Shown here one piece after another: positions 24,493 to 33,145 of a DNA stretch of 64,000 bases. The notes under the pieces are model-generated. The model was not told the origin of the DNA, did no database searches, and saw nothing but the letters and a program-made list of their open reading frames with translations. The stretch covers positions 1 through 64,000 of the forward strand of contig JAJEGF010000035.1 of NCBI GenBank assembly GCA_022820025.1, written 5' to 3'. Numbering within the stretch: position 1 is the first letter of the stretch; every line of letters starts with the position of its first letter. Origin of the DNA: Chloroflexota bacterium (GTDB lineage Bacteria; Chloroflexota; UBA11872). Both the position numbers and the translations under genes were made by a program.

Positions 24493-25665
24493 CTACGGCC
24501 GCGGCGCCGGTCCCAGCACGGTGTACTTTCGGTCCTCGGTCCGCTCGGCCGCCGGCAGCACTTCCACAACCACTCGGGACAGCCCAACCACCTCGCCCTG
24601 CTCGTCAAAGCTGTAGTTGTCGCCGATCGCGCCGCTCCAGGTGATCTCGTACATGCAGTCGCGGAAGCCGTCGGCGTCCTGGTCGTCGCCGGTCTGCTTC
24701 AGGCACTCGGCCGCGATGTACACGTCGTCGTAGGCCGATCCCAGGTGCCAGGGCAGCGTGACGTAGTTGTAGCGCTCCCTGAAGTCGGCCAGGACCTCCT
24801 GCGCCTTCGCGTTGTCGGGATCCAGGTCGGCGGTGATTGCTTTCATGCCCGTCGCCGCATCGCCGGCTATCTCCAGCGCCGTTGTGCCCACCGCAATAGT
24901 CTCCGCGTAGATCGGGCCGTCATAACCAAGCTCCCGTGCCTGCTTGATGATGGTGCCGGCCGACGACTCGGACTGCGGCGCCAGGTGCAGGGCATCGGGG
25001 TTGGCGTCGAAGAGCTTCGTCAGCTGCGACCTGAAGTCGGTCACGTCGGAGGCGTAGTACTCCTCGGCCATGATCGTGCCGCCGCGCTCCTCAAACTGGG
25101 CGACGGTTGTGCGCCGCACCCCTTCCGCGTAGTCGGTCGTCTCGGTAATCGTCGCCAGCCCGCGAACTCCGTCCGCCCACAGCGTGTTCCCGGTATCGAT
25201 CCCCACCTGGATGTCGCTGATCTGGGTTCGGAAGATGTAGTCGCCGGCGTTGGCGATGTCCGGGTTGCTGGCCAGTCCCGAGAACAGGATCACGCCGTCC
25301 GCCTCGGCCAGCGGCGCCGCTCCCAGCATCGCCCCGCTGCACGACGTACCGAGGATGATCTTCACCCCGTCGACCTCGGTCAGCTTCTTGTATGCGGTAA
25401 TCGCGTCCTGCGCGTTGCACTTGGAGTCCTCGACGATGAACTCGATCGGACGGCCGTTCACCCCGCCCGCCGCGTTGATCTCGTCCAGCGCCATCTGCTT
25501 GGCCTGGCTGGCGACGGTGCCGTAGGTTTCGCCGGCGCCCGTGAGCGACTCCATCACGCCGATTCGGTACGGCTTGCTGGTGTCTTCGCCGCAGGCCGCC
25601 ACCGCCAGCGACAGGGCCATCAGTAGGCCCACGGCCAGAATCTGTCGGCTACGTCGCAACAGCAT
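24493..25665 (-). CDS. ABC-type branched-chain amino-acid-like substrate-binding lipoprotein
   Basis: ATG 25665 (MLLRRSRQILAVGLLMALSL) is chosen over the track start because a GGGAG site precedes it and a lipoprotein signal peptide follows, ending VAACGEDTSK. The mature protein is a periplasmic-binding-protein-1 fold of the Peripla_BP_6/LivJ type: YRIGVMESLTGAGETYG, AKQMALDEINAAGGVNGRPIEFIVED, a CSGAMLGAAPLAEADGV hinge region and DFRSQLTKLFDANPDAL. It should capture an amino acid, amide or organic acid outside the membrane. No LivHMGF permease or ATPase genes are in the window. Instead it sits between an NCS2 permease and an SSS symporter, so it may serve a remote transporter or a sensory role. 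Confidence 0.9.
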   Translation of the reverse strand: MLLRRSRQILAVGLLMALSLAVAACGEDTSKPYRIGVMESLTGAGETYGTVASQAKQMALDEINAAGGVNGRPIEFIVEDSKCNAQDAITAYKKLTEVDGVKIILGTSCSGAMLGAAPLAEADGVILFSGLASNPDIANAGDYIFRTQISDIQVGIDTGNTLWADGVRGLATITETTDYAEGVRRTTVAQFEERGGTIMAEEYYASDVTDFRSQLTKLFDANPDALHLAPQSESSAGTIIKQARELGYDGPIYAETIAVGTTALEIAGDAATGMKAITADLDPDNAKAQEVLADFRERYNYVTLPWHLGSAYDDVYIAAECLKQTGDDQDADGFRDCMYEITWSGAIGDNYSFDEQGEVVGLSRVVVEVLPAAERTEDRKYTVLGPAPRP

Positions 25666-25800
25666 GGCGCGCTCCCGAAGGGCATGGCCTGGTCGGTCCG
25701 CCAACGTCCGCCGTGCCGCGCGTACTCGTCGTCGATATAGCCGCGTACTTGCTGACCAGAGCATCACTCCCAAGGGACATTGTTGCCTACACCGCCGCCG

Positions 25801-27537
25801 TTACTGCTGCTTGTCCACGGTAACCGTCACGATGTCAACGCTGTGATACTTCTGGTGCTGCACGGACGACGCGTAGTGCCAGAGCAGGCGGAAGGAGACT
25901 TCCCGCTCATCCGGCGCCGGCGGTAGTTCGTTCAGGTAGGCCAGGTGGTCTTCCATGTTCACGCCTTCCAGCGCCGTCACAAACTCCAGTTCCGCTGATC
26001 GTCCCTCCATTCGCGCGGCGACGTTCAGTCGCCGGGCGCCGGCGCCGGGGTCGCCACTCTCCTGCAGCAGGATGGACAGCGTTTCCTCGCCCGCCGACGT
26101 CAGCCGCTCCGAAGACGCAGCATCCCATCCATTCCTTGAAGCGAACCCTCGCAGGAAATCCTCGATCTTCGGCAGTGCCTCCATGCCCAGCGCCACCTGC
26201 AGCCGCCGGCGCCGCGGACTGGTCACTTCCATGAAGACCATCATGATGATTGCCGCCACCGCGCCGGAGGTCATCCCGTTACCCAGCAGGACGCCGATGA
26301 ATCCATCGCCCAGCAGGTCAGCAAAGATCAGCTGATTCTGAAAGCCAAAACCGATCCAGAACGAAATGCCCGCGACGACCGCCGTTCGGTGGTCCACACC
26401 TTCCTGAACGACGATTCGCATGCCCTGGACGAAGAGAACCCCGATGAGAAACGTGATATAGGCGGATGCGACCGGGGGCGGAATGGCAATCAGCAGGGCC
26501 GCAACCTTGGGGAAGAACGCCAGCGCAATGAAGATGGCGCCGATCACCACGCCAACGCGGCGGGCCGCGATGCCGGTGACCTCGGTAAGCGGAATGCTGC
26601 TGGAATAGGTGGTGTTGGGCAGTGTTCCGAGCAAACCCGAAAGCAGATTCCCCACGCCATCGGCATTCAATGCGCCTTGCACCACGCGGAAGTCCGTTGC
26701 GCGGGGCCGTCGACGGGATACCCGCTGAATGGCCACGCTGTCGCCGATGGTCTCGATGGCGCCCACGATCGTCACAACCACGAAGGCCGGCAGCAGGGCC
26801 CAAAACTTCTCGTCCGGCGTCAGTTCGAGTCCCGGCCACTCACTAAATGGAACGCCAACCCAGGCCGCGTCCTGCACCGATGCAAAGTCGTAGATCCCGA
26901 AGAGCCCGGACACTGAGCACCCGACCACGATGCCGATCAACGGCGACCACAGCCGCCACGCGGGCGGCGCCCGCAGCACCAGTGCCCCCACCGTCACCAG
27001 TGTGGCCAGCGCCGCCACCGGAGCGGCGGCCTCCGGCGCACCTTCGGGCACGTCGGTCAGGGCGTCGAAGAGCAGCGGCACCACCGTCACGGCGATCAGC
27101 ATGATGACCGTGCCGGTCACTGTTGGAGTGAAGATTCGCCGCAGCAAAGCCAGCCGCGATGCCAGCAGGAACTGGAACAACGAAGAAATCACGACAAGGC
27201 TTGCCATCGCGGCCGGACCGCCAACCGTCAGTGCGCCGATGCAGACCGCGATAAACGCTCCGGACGTGCCCATGAACAGCACGTGCCCGGATCCGAACCG
27301 CCCCACCCGCACGGCTTGCAGAATCGTGGTAAGGCCGCTCACCAACATTGCCGCAAAGACCGCCCACGCCATATAGGCCGCAGGCTGCCCCGAGATCTGC
27401 AGGACAATGACGACGGTCAGAACAACCGGCGCCACCATGATCAGGGCGGCCTGAAAGCCGGCGCCAATGGCCATCGGAGCGGGTGGATTCTCGTCCGGCT
27501 CGTACCGGATGTGTTCGTTCACATGCTCCGTCGCCAT
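25801..27537 (-). CDS. NCS2 xanthine/uracil permease with a C-terminal anti-sigma/HATPase-like tail
   Basis: Residues 20-445 form a nucleobase:cation symporter-2 transporter: 12 or more membrane segments, FGSGHVLFMGTSGAFIAVCIG, the VGAIETIGDSVAIQRVSRR signature with the conserved Glu, and GLLGTLPNTTYSSSIPLTEVTG. The last 125 residues are soluble. They read like a decayed GHKL ATPase of the RsbW type (SSERLTSAGEETLSILLQES, LNVAARMEGRSAELEFVTALEGVNMEDHL) and end VDIVTVTVDK. The N-box-like and G-box glycines are poor, so ATP binding is doubtful. The fusion suggests regulation of nucleobase uptake by a partner protein, which is inference. The gene is first of three transport genes on the minus strand. 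Confidence 0.85.
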   Translation of the reverse strand: MATEHVNEHIRYEPDENPPAPMAIGAGFQAALIMVAPVVLTVVIVLQISGQPAAYMAWAVFAAMLVSGLTTILQAVRVGRFGSGHVLFMGTSGAFIAVCIGALTVGGPAAMASLVVISSLFQFLLASRLALLRRIFTPTVTGTVIMLIAVTVVPLLFDALTDVPEGAPEAAAPVAALATLVTVGALVLRAPPAWRLWSPLIGIVVGCSVSGLFGIYDFASVQDAAWVGVPFSEWPGLELTPDEKFWALLPAFVVVTIVGAIETIGDSVAIQRVSRRRPRATDFRVVQGALNADGVGNLLSGLLGTLPNTTYSSSIPLTEVTGIAARRVGVVIGAIFIALAFFPKVAALLIAIPPPVASAYITFLIGVLFVQGMRIVVQEGVDHRTAVVAGISFWIGFGFQNQLIFADLLGDGFIGVLLGNGMTSGAVAAIIMMVFMEVTSPRRRRLQVALGMEALPKIEDFLRGFASRNGWDAASSERLTSAGEETLSILLQESGDPGAGARRLNVAARMEGRSAELEFVTALEGVNMEDHLAYLNELPPAPDEREVSFRLLWHYASSVQHQKYHSVDIVTVTVDKQQ

Positions 27538-27828
27538 CGTTCACACCAGGACATTCTTACCGGCGGTAAATGCTGCCACACTCACGCTTGACGTTCACTC
27601 GTGACGCTGAGCCTTTACCGGTCCGCGGTATTCGTCGATTTCATTCACCGCCTCGCGGAAGAGTGCGTGGCTCAGGCCGCGTGACGGTGCGGTAGGCCAC
27701 CGGATCGAGGCCGGTTCTAACGTCAAAGCGTCGTTCTTCCCCTCCCTCACGGCGATGGTAGGGTGAGCGCCTTTTTTGTGGGATCCGGCGCCAACGCCGA
27801 CCCCAAAGACCCGAATGCTGATGCGTAC

Positions 27829-28227
27829 ATGAGCGACGACCTCCGCGACCGGGCGACCTGTGTCCTGATTCGGGACGGCAAGCTGCTGCTGGTCGCGGAT
27901 AGCGAATCCGTCTTCATGCTGCCCGGCGGTGGCGTGGATCCTGGCGAAACCATCAAGGCGGCCGCGGAGCGCGAACTACTTGAAGAAACGGGACTAAACG
28001 CCACCCGAATCGACTATCTGTACTCCTTTGACACGGCAGTCAATCGCCATCACGTCTTCATTATCGAAGCCGACGGCATGCTCGACGCACACAAGATCGA
28101 ATCCGACGGCGAAATCCATGGGTTCCTTTGGTGGGACATGGAAGCCGATCTGCCCGTCTACCCACAAGTCACGTCAGTACGACGCAGGCTGCGCGCCGCG
28201 GATCCGGCAGGCAGACCACTGAACTAG
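27829..28227 (+). CDS. NUDIX hydrolase
   Basis: ATG 27829 (MSDDLRDRATCVLIRDGKLL) matches the usual NUDIX N-terminus; the track start 66 bases upstream adds a tail not seen in relatives. The NUDIX box is complete: GGGVDPGETIKAAAERELLEETG, fitting Gx5Ex7REUxEExGU. The 132-residue protein is a compact single domain that would hydrolyse a nucleoside-diphosphate-linked substrate with Mg2+. The FLWWDMEADLPVYPQV end resembles ADP-ribose or (d)NTP pyrophosphatases, but specificity is not readable. It is divergent from the NCS2 gene across a 291-bp gap. Confidence 0.9.
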   Translation: MSDDLRDRATCVLIRDGKLLLVADSESVFMLPGGGVDPGETIKAAAERELLEETGLNATRIDYLYSFDTAVNRHHVFIIEADGMLDAHKIESDGEIHGFLWWDMEADLPVYPQVTSVRRRLRAADPAGRPLN

Positions 28228-28326
28228 CGTCGAATCGCGCTGCGCGATTGGTAAGCCCGCGAGGCGACGCTGGATGCACCGTCTACATACTCGACTACCT
28301 GGGTCTCTCGGTAGCCTGTGATTCAG

Positions 28327-29469
28327 ATGTCTGAAAGCATCACCTTCCGCACGCTTCGCTACGCCTCCGTCACCGTCAACGACCGCACCCAATGGAACTT
28401 TGCGGAGATTGGCGATGACGAGGGCCTGACGGCCGTCGTTGAGACAACCTCCGGCGGCGATGTCGCCGGCCGCCTGACGCCACTCATGCAGGCCCTGGCC
28501 GGGCGCCGAATCGCCGACGAGGCTGAGGTTGTTCGACTTGCCGGACTCGAGCCGTGTGCGATGCGCCGGGACTTCGCGTTGGCCACCGCCGTCAGCGCCG
28601 TGCGCACCGCCGTCGTGGATATTCGAGCACAGCGGAACGGCCTCACCCTCACCCAGGCCCTGGGCGGTCAATCCGTCGACAGCGTGGAGCTCTACGCCAA
28701 CACCAATCGGCATCTGCTAACGACGGCTCGGCGACCACTTGACTTCGCGGCCGTCGCCGAACGCGCCGTCGGCGATGGATTCCGCACCGTGAAATGCACG
28801 CCGTTCGACGAGGTCGATTCCAGGGCTCCAGGCGCCAATCTCGCGGAACTGGCCCGACCCGGGATCGAACGCCTGTCCGCCGCACGCCGCGCCATCGGAT
28901 CGGATATCACCCTGCTGGTGGACTGCCACAGCCGCTTTGATCTGCGGTCGGCGTGCGCCGTGGCCGAGGCGTTGGCTGAGCTCGATGCCGGCTGGTTCGA
29001 GGAGCCTGTGAATCCGGAGCGCGACCCTGAAGATCTCGCCGAGATCGCTGCTCGTGTTTCCATGCCGGTTGCCGGCGGGGAGCACGCCTATGGGGCCGAG
29101 TTTTTCCGGCGGCTGGTCGATTCAGGCGCCGTCACCGTCGCCATGCCGGACATCAAGCATTGCGGCGGGGTTCGCGAGGCAGTGCGGGCGGCGACCCTGG
29201 TGGCACGCCACGGTGGCCGCACCTCGCTCCACGGTCCCAGCGGCCCCGTGTCCATCCTGGCCGGGGGGCATGTCACCGCCGCGATGTCCGCGGCGCTGCC
29301 GCTGGAGTTCGGGGCGTACGAATGCCCCTGGCGCGCCGACCTGATCGACCCGCCTGAACAGGTTCGCGACGGCCGCCTGCGTCTCCCCACCGGCCCAGGC
29401 CTCGGCGCCCATCTCAACCCCGCAACCCTCCAGCGCCACGGCCAAGCCTGGCGTGCAGCCTATCCCTGA
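28327..29469 (+). CDS. Mandelate racemase/muconate lactonizing enzyme family (enolase superfamily)
   Basis: ATG 28327 (MSESITFRTLRYASVTVNDR) gives 380 residues. The barrel shows the family metal triad in order: Asp in LLVDCHSRFD, Glu in GWFEEPVNPE and Glu in AGGEHAYG. The acid-base Asp-Lys region is VAMPDIKHCGG. The strand-2 position usually carrying KxK reads FRTVKCTPFDEV, so the second lysine is replaced and the chemistry may be dehydration of a sugar acid rather than cycloisomerisation. The N-terminal capping domain is present. It stands alone between a NUDIX gene and a TA pair. Confidence 0.85.
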   Translation: MSESITFRTLRYASVTVNDRTQWNFAEIGDDEGLTAVVETTSGGDVAGRLTPLMQALAGRRIADEAEVVRLAGLEPCAMRRDFALATAVSAVRTAVVDIRAQRNGLTLTQALGGQSVDSVELYANTNRHLLTTARRPLDFAAVAERAVGDGFRTVKCTPFDEVDSRAPGANLAELARPGIERLSAARRAIGSDITLLVDCHSRFDLRSACAVAEALAELDAGWFEEPVNPERDPEDLAEIAARVSMPVAGGEHAYGAEFFRRLVDSGAVTVAMPDIKHCGGVREAVRAATLVARHGGRTSLHGPSGPVSILAGGHVTAAMSAALPLEFGAYECPWRADLIDPPEQVRDGRLRLPTGPGLGAHLNPATLQRHGQAWRAAYP

Positions 29470-29550
29470 TCTCTCCCGGGCCGTCCACCACCCTGATGAT
29501 CCGCCGGCTCGACCTGTGTTGAACCCGCTCGTTGATTGTCGCCCGCGTGG

Positions 29551-29593
29551 GTGAGTCGTAAGGTGACTCGTAATGACTCACTTGATGACTCAC
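29551..29593 (+). promoter_or_regulatory. Cluster of GTGAGTC/GACTCAC repeats before a TA operon
   Basis: Four copies of the heptamer occur within 43 bp: GTGAGTC (29551), GTGACTC (29563), TGACTCAC (29574) and TGACTCAC (29586), in mixed orientation. They end 14 bp before the antitoxin start. Antitoxins bind such repeats to autoregulate, so this is a likely operator. Confidence 0.5.
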
Positions 29594-29606
29594 ACGGAGT
29601 GCCAGG

Positions 29607-29870
29607 GTGAAGCAACTCACGGTCCGAGGCTTCGACGACGAACTGAGCGACGCGATTCGGGGCCTCGCCAGGCGCGAGGGGATCTCGCTCAACAAGGCCG
29701 CCCTGCGGCTCCTCCGCAAGGGCGCCGGGCTGACCGACGGATCCGAGGGCCGCGCCAAGGTCGGTTCCTCACTGGACCACCTCTTCGGTTCATGGACTAA
29801 AGCCCAAGCTGACGAGTTGGACGCCGCACTCCGAGAATTCGACAAGATCGACGAGGAAATGTGGAAGTGA
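29607..29870 (+). CDS. FitA/VapB-type antitoxin
   Basis: GTG start 29607, behind GGAG seven bases upstream. The 87-residue protein has a ribbon-helix-helix N-terminus (MKQLTVRGFDDELSDAIRGL, ARREGISLNKAALRLLRKG) and an acidic, tryptophan-containing C-terminus (SWTKAQADELDAALREFDKI) that would bind the toxin. The stop overlaps the PIN gene start. Confidence 0.85.
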   Translation: MKQLTVRGFDDELSDAIRGLARREGISLNKAALRLLRKGAGLTDGSEGRAKVGSSLDHLFGSWTKAQADELDAALREFDKIDEEMWK

Positions 29871-30265
29871 GGCTTCTGCTCGACTCAAATGCCTACTCCC
29901 TCTTCTTTCGTGGACACATGCAAGTCGGCGAGCTTGTGGCACGCGCCGACGAAATACTCCTTTCGGCAGTCGTGGTCGGCGAGTTGCTCGCTGCATTTCG
30001 AGACGGATCACGCTTCGAGCAGAACCTCGCGGAATTGCGCACCACCCTTGACAGCCCGCTTGTGACATTTGTCCCCGTTGGGACGGTCACGGCCGACCGC
30101 TATTCTCGGATCGTCGCTTCCCTACGAAAAAGAGGCCGTCCCATTCCGGCAAACGACGCGTGGATCGCGGCGCACGCGATGGAAACGGGCGCCGACCTGG
30201 TCTCGGCCGACCGGCACTTCGAGCACGTCGACGGCATTGCCTGGGTTCCGGTGTCGATCGACTGA
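29867..30265 (+). CDS. PIN-domain toxin
   Basis: GTG 29867 overlaps the antitoxin TGA by four bases; the track prefers GTG 29861 two codons earlier. The protein begins (M)RLLLDSNAYSLFFRGHMQV with the first catalytic Asp. ILLSAVVVGELLAAF carries the Glu. RGRPIPANDAWIAAHAMETGADLVSADRHF carries the third and fourth acidic residues. This is the FitB/VapC subclass ('IPxNDxWIAA'). All metal ligands are intact. Confidence 0.9.
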   Translation: MRLLLDSNAYSLFFRGHMQVGELVARADEILLSAVVVGELLAAFRDGSRFEQNLAELRTTLDSPLVTFVPVGTVTADRYSRIVASLRKRGRPIPANDAWIAAHAMETGADLVSADRHFEHVDGIAWVPVSID

Positions 30266-30401
30266 CACGACCGTTGGGTGATGGCCGGCAGCTCCGGCCG
30301 GCAGCCACGAGTCCTTCCCGAAGCCCGACACCTGACTGCCCGCGCTTTGGCCCGCGCTCGGGTGGGCCGGGCCCGCGGACTTCCGGGCGCCGCTTCGCCC
30401 T

Positions 30402-31352
30402 CTAGATTTCCCGGCCCTTTGCCGAGAGCACAATCATCTCGATGACTTCATGGCTTGAAATCGAGCCGATGAACGCGCCGGATTCCTTCTCGCGCACCGG
30501 AAGAACCGTGAGTGAATTGTCGGTCATTTGCTGCAGCGAATCCTCAATGTGTTCGTCCGAATCCGCATGCGGCGTGTTGTGCCTGAGCACCTGCTGCAGC
30601 GGCGTGCGCCCCCACTCGCTTCCGGGAAGGTACCGAAGCATGCTCAGCGATACGATCCCGGCCAAATCCCCGCCGTCCACGACCACAGAGTCGTGTTGCT
30701 CTGGTGTCAACCAGTGCTCGGCGAAGGCCGTAGCCGTGAGCGACTGGTCGGGATAGTGTCGCGACCGGTCCAGGATGTCCTGAACCCTGACGCCTGCCAG
30801 GGCGAAGCGGTCGAGCGACGGCGGGATCTGGCCTCGCGGCGTTTCGTCGACCGAGCGCTCGGCCCGCCGGACGGCGAAACTGATGCCCAACGGGGTCAAC
30901 AGGATGTACACAAACATCACGAGCACCAGCAACGAGAACAGGCCCTGGTCGATCGCACCCGTGTGAAGGAGGACGAGCAAGAGCGCGATTTCGGCCACAC
31001 CCTTGGCCACCAGGCCCGACGCGGTGGCCAGCGGCGCCTCCAGCCGAGTGACGAAGGCCCCAATGAAGGCGCCGGCAAACTTGCCGGCAACGGGTACCAC
31101 GGCCAGCGCCGTGCCGTTCGCGACGTTGAACAGGTTCCGGCAGTCCGCGTCCTGGGACTGCACGACCGCGGTCCCAATCAGGACCGCGACGCAGGCGGCA
31201 GAGACTGAACGCGCCCAGACGCCGAGAAACGCCGGGCGCTGGGACTCGTCCTTCGCCGGACGCGGCGTCGAGACGACCTTGCCGGTCTGTCGCAGTCCCG
31301 AGGCAAGGGATCCAGCCGGCTTGGAATCCGGCCGTGCCGGGTCTTCGTACAT
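30402..31352 (-). CDS. 5'-truncated CPA2 antiporter remnant joined to a CBS-domain pair
   Basis: The track ORF starts at 31508, inside the divergent gene; ATG 31352 is a reasonable start (316 residues). Residues 45-160 are the last membrane segments of a Kef/CPA2-type antiporter: AVVPVAGKFAGAFIGAFVTR, then ASGLVAKGVAEIALLLVLLH and QGLFSLLVLVMFVYILLTPL. The first eight or so helices of the fold are absent. Residues 185-316 form two CBS motifs (TAFAEHWLTPEQHDSVVVDG, EHIEDSLQQMTDNSLTVLPV) that usually bind adenosyl nucleotides. Either it is a decayed antiporter or a small membrane protein derived from one. Transport activity is unlikely without the missing half. Confidence 0.65.
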   Translation of the reverse strand: MYEDPARPDSKPAGSLASGLRQTGKVVSTPRPAKDESQRPAFLGVWARSVSAACVAVLIGTAVVQSQDADCRNLFNVANGTALAVVPVAGKFAGAFIGAFVTRLEAPLATASGLVAKGVAEIALLLVLLHTGAIDQGLFSLLVLVMFVYILLTPLGISFAVRRAERSVDETPRGQIPPSLDRFALAGVRVQDILDRSRHYPDQSLTATAFAEHWLTPEQHDSVVVDGGDLAGIVSLSMLRYLPGSEWGRTPLQQVLRHNTPHADSDEHIEDSLQQMTDNSLTVLPVREKESGAFIGSISSHEVIEMIVLSAKGREI

Positions 31353-31407
31353 CGTTCCAGGCGATAATGTCTGTGTGTACCTTCGCGAATACCACCTAAG
31401 GCGAACT

Positions 31408-32049
31408 ATGCAATTCGATGTCGAGGAGCATCTCAGCGCCGTCGAACGCTCGGTGGCATTCCTCGATCGCGATGGACAGCCCGCAAGCGCCGTCATCCTT
31501 GCCCGCACCTACCCAACCACCGTCGAGGACCTCTGGGACGCCGTCACCAGCGCCGACCGGATTCCAAGCTGGTTCCTGCCGATCCGCGGCGATCTTGCAT
31601 TGGGCGGGAGCTATCAGTTGGAGGGCAACGCCGGCGGCACGATCACCGCGTGTCGACCGCCGTCCCACTACGCCATAACCTGGGAGTTTGGCGGCTTCGT
31701 GACGTGGGTGGATGTTCGAGTCTCGGACGATGGACCCGGCGGCGCCGGCCTCACCGTCACCCACACGGCCCACCTGTCCGAGCATTGGGACATCTACGGG
31801 CCTGGCGCGACCGGCGTCGGGTTTGAGATGGGACTGCTGGGGCTCGACATGCACCTTACGGACCCGGACCAGCCCAAGCCCAATCCGATGGAATTCGCCA
31901 TGTCGACGGACGGCAAGGCCCTGCTGTCCGGCAGCAGCCAGGCCTGGGGCGAGGCGGCGGTCGCCGCCGGAACCGACGCCACACAAGCCCGAGCCGCCGC
32001 GGCGCGCACCACCGCCTTTTACACCGGCGAAGACGTCGAACCTTCCTGA
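31408..32049 (+). CDS. SRPBCC/AHSA1-family protein
   Basis: Starts at ATG 31408; the track frame opens earlier on the complement of the previous gene. The 213-residue protein has the START-like AHSA1 pattern: ILARTYPTTVEDLWDAVTSA, IPSWFLPIRGDLALGGSYQLEGNAGGTI, PPSHYAITWEFGG and LTVTHTAHL. A long helical C-terminus follows (GFEMGLLGLDMHL). The fold makes a hydrophobic pocket for a lipid-like ligand. Its role here is unknown. The gene is divergent from the truncated antiporter. Confidence 0.85.
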   Translation: MQFDVEEHLSAVERSVAFLDRDGQPASAVILARTYPTTVEDLWDAVTSADRIPSWFLPIRGDLALGGSYQLEGNAGGTITACRPPSHYAITWEFGGFVTWVDVRVSDDGPGGAGLTVTHTAHLSEHWDIYGPGATGVGFEMGLLGLDMHLTDPDQPKPNPMEFAMSTDGKALLSGSSQAWGEAAVAAGTDATQARAAAARTTAFYTGEDVEPS

Positions 32050-32093
32050 GCCAACACGCAACCCCAACCGTCGAGCCGCGAAAGGTGCACCCG

Positions 32094-32462
32094 ATGCGAA
32101 TCGTAATGCTCGTGCTGGCGATCCTGTACGCGGGCCTGGCCGCACTCACCGCGGCGGTCGGCTCATTCGCTGACGGCGGCGACATCTTTTCGCGGGTTGT
32201 GCTCGTTCTCCTCCATCCCCTGGCCGCGGTCGCCTTGTTGCTGCTGGTTCTCCGGACTGCGGCGTCCAGGCGAATCGTGCTTGCGATTGCCGTCCTGCTG
32301 CTGGCCACCGTCGCCGCTGACGCGGGGCTCGCCCTGGCGATTGTCAGCGGCAGAATGAAGGGCGACTGGGAACTCCCGCTGATCTTTGCCGCGGTCCCCA
32401 CCCTCGGATTCCTCTATGCGCTGTTCCTGGCCTTCAGGTCGGCCCGCGCCACGTCCAGCTAG
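32094..32462 (+). CDS. Small four-helix membrane protein of unknown function
   Basis: ATG 32094 has an AAAGG site eight bases upstream and is preferred to GTG 32085. The 122-residue product (MRIVMLVLAILYAGLAALTA...) has four hydrophobic stretches with short loops and no charged motif I recognise. It ends against the next gene tail-to-tail, sharing a CTAG that serves as both stop codons. It lies 45 bp after the SRPBCC gene and may be co-transcribed with it. Confidence 0.65.
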   Translation: MRIVMLVLAILYAGLAALTAAVGSFADGGDIFSRVVLVLLHPLAAVALLLLVLRTAASRRIVLAIAVLLLATVAADAGLALAIVSGRMKGDWELPLIFAAVPTLGFLYALFLAFRSARATSS

Positions 32463-33088
32463 CGCCGACGCGCGTACGCAAGGATTCCGCCCAGGATCAG
32501 GACCGCTCCGGCAACCGCAAGCAAAGCAAACCAGGGACTGGTCGCGGTTGTGACCGATGCCTGCTCAGCCCGCGGCCCCGTCGTCCCGGGAAGCGGAGCC
32601 CGACCCTCGGCCAAGGCCTCGAGATCAGCTTGTGCCTCTGCAAGCGGGGCCGTTCGGCTGCAGATGGTGGCGCTAAAGCTCGAACTGTCAGCCGGGCTGA
32701 TGTGCGCATAGACGATGTAGCGCTCGCCCTCGGAAAACCTGAATCCGCAACTCCCGCCGGTTGGTGGCGTTGTGACGTAGGTGCGCTCGTGCACCGCACC
32801 CTTCCACACCGTGCTCACGTCAAAACCAACGGTTGTGTGGTCGCCCGGCTTGTACGGCGTCACGTTCGGATCGAAGGAATGTCGAATGGAGACGACGGTT
32901 CCCGCGAAGACCGCCTCGGACTTTTCCAGCTCTTCGGCCGGCAGACCGGGTACCGCGCACTTGCACGCGCGAACATCGGCGACATTCACCTGGAACCAGA
33001 CGAGGCTTGCGGCAAGCGCCAGGAGAGCAAGGCGCCACGGCAGGGCCGTGAGTTCCACGCCGGCGCGCCTGTTTCTCACTGACCGCAT
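32459..33088 (-). CDS. Secreted, membrane-anchored NTR/TIMP-like protein
   Basis: A 209-residue protein with an N-terminal signal/anchor (LPWRLALLALAASLVWFQV). Then comes a mature part starting VRACKCAVPGLPAEELEKSEAVFAGTVVSI, which has the CxC near the new N-terminus and the 'A.AVFAGTV' strand typical of netrin/TIMP-like OB-folds. A later GGSCGFRFSEGERYIVYA and SATICSRTAPL supply the partner cysteines. A C-terminal transmembrane segment (PWFALLAVAGAVLILGGILA) with a basic tail fixes it to the membrane. In animals such domains inhibit metalloproteases. In bacteria the role is not established, and none is claimed here. Confidence 0.7.
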   Translation of the reverse strand: MRSVRNRRAGVELTALPWRLALLALAASLVWFQVNVADVRACKCAVPGLPAEELEKSEAVFAGTVVSIRHSFDPNVTPYKPGDHTTVGFDVSTVWKGAVHERTYVTTPPTGGSCGFRFSEGERYIVYAHISPADSSSFSATICSRTAPLAEAQADLEALAEGRAPLPGTTGPRAEQASVTTATSPWFALLAVAGAVLILGGILAYARRR

Positions 33089-33145
33089 GACTAACTCTCT
33101 TTCCGTGGCTTCACGCCGAGCGAATGCACTCCGGTCAGCCAGCGC

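Noticed and set aside
29607-30265. Selenocysteine or frameshift reading of this TA pair
   Set aside because: The overlap is an ordinary GTGA stop-start junction.
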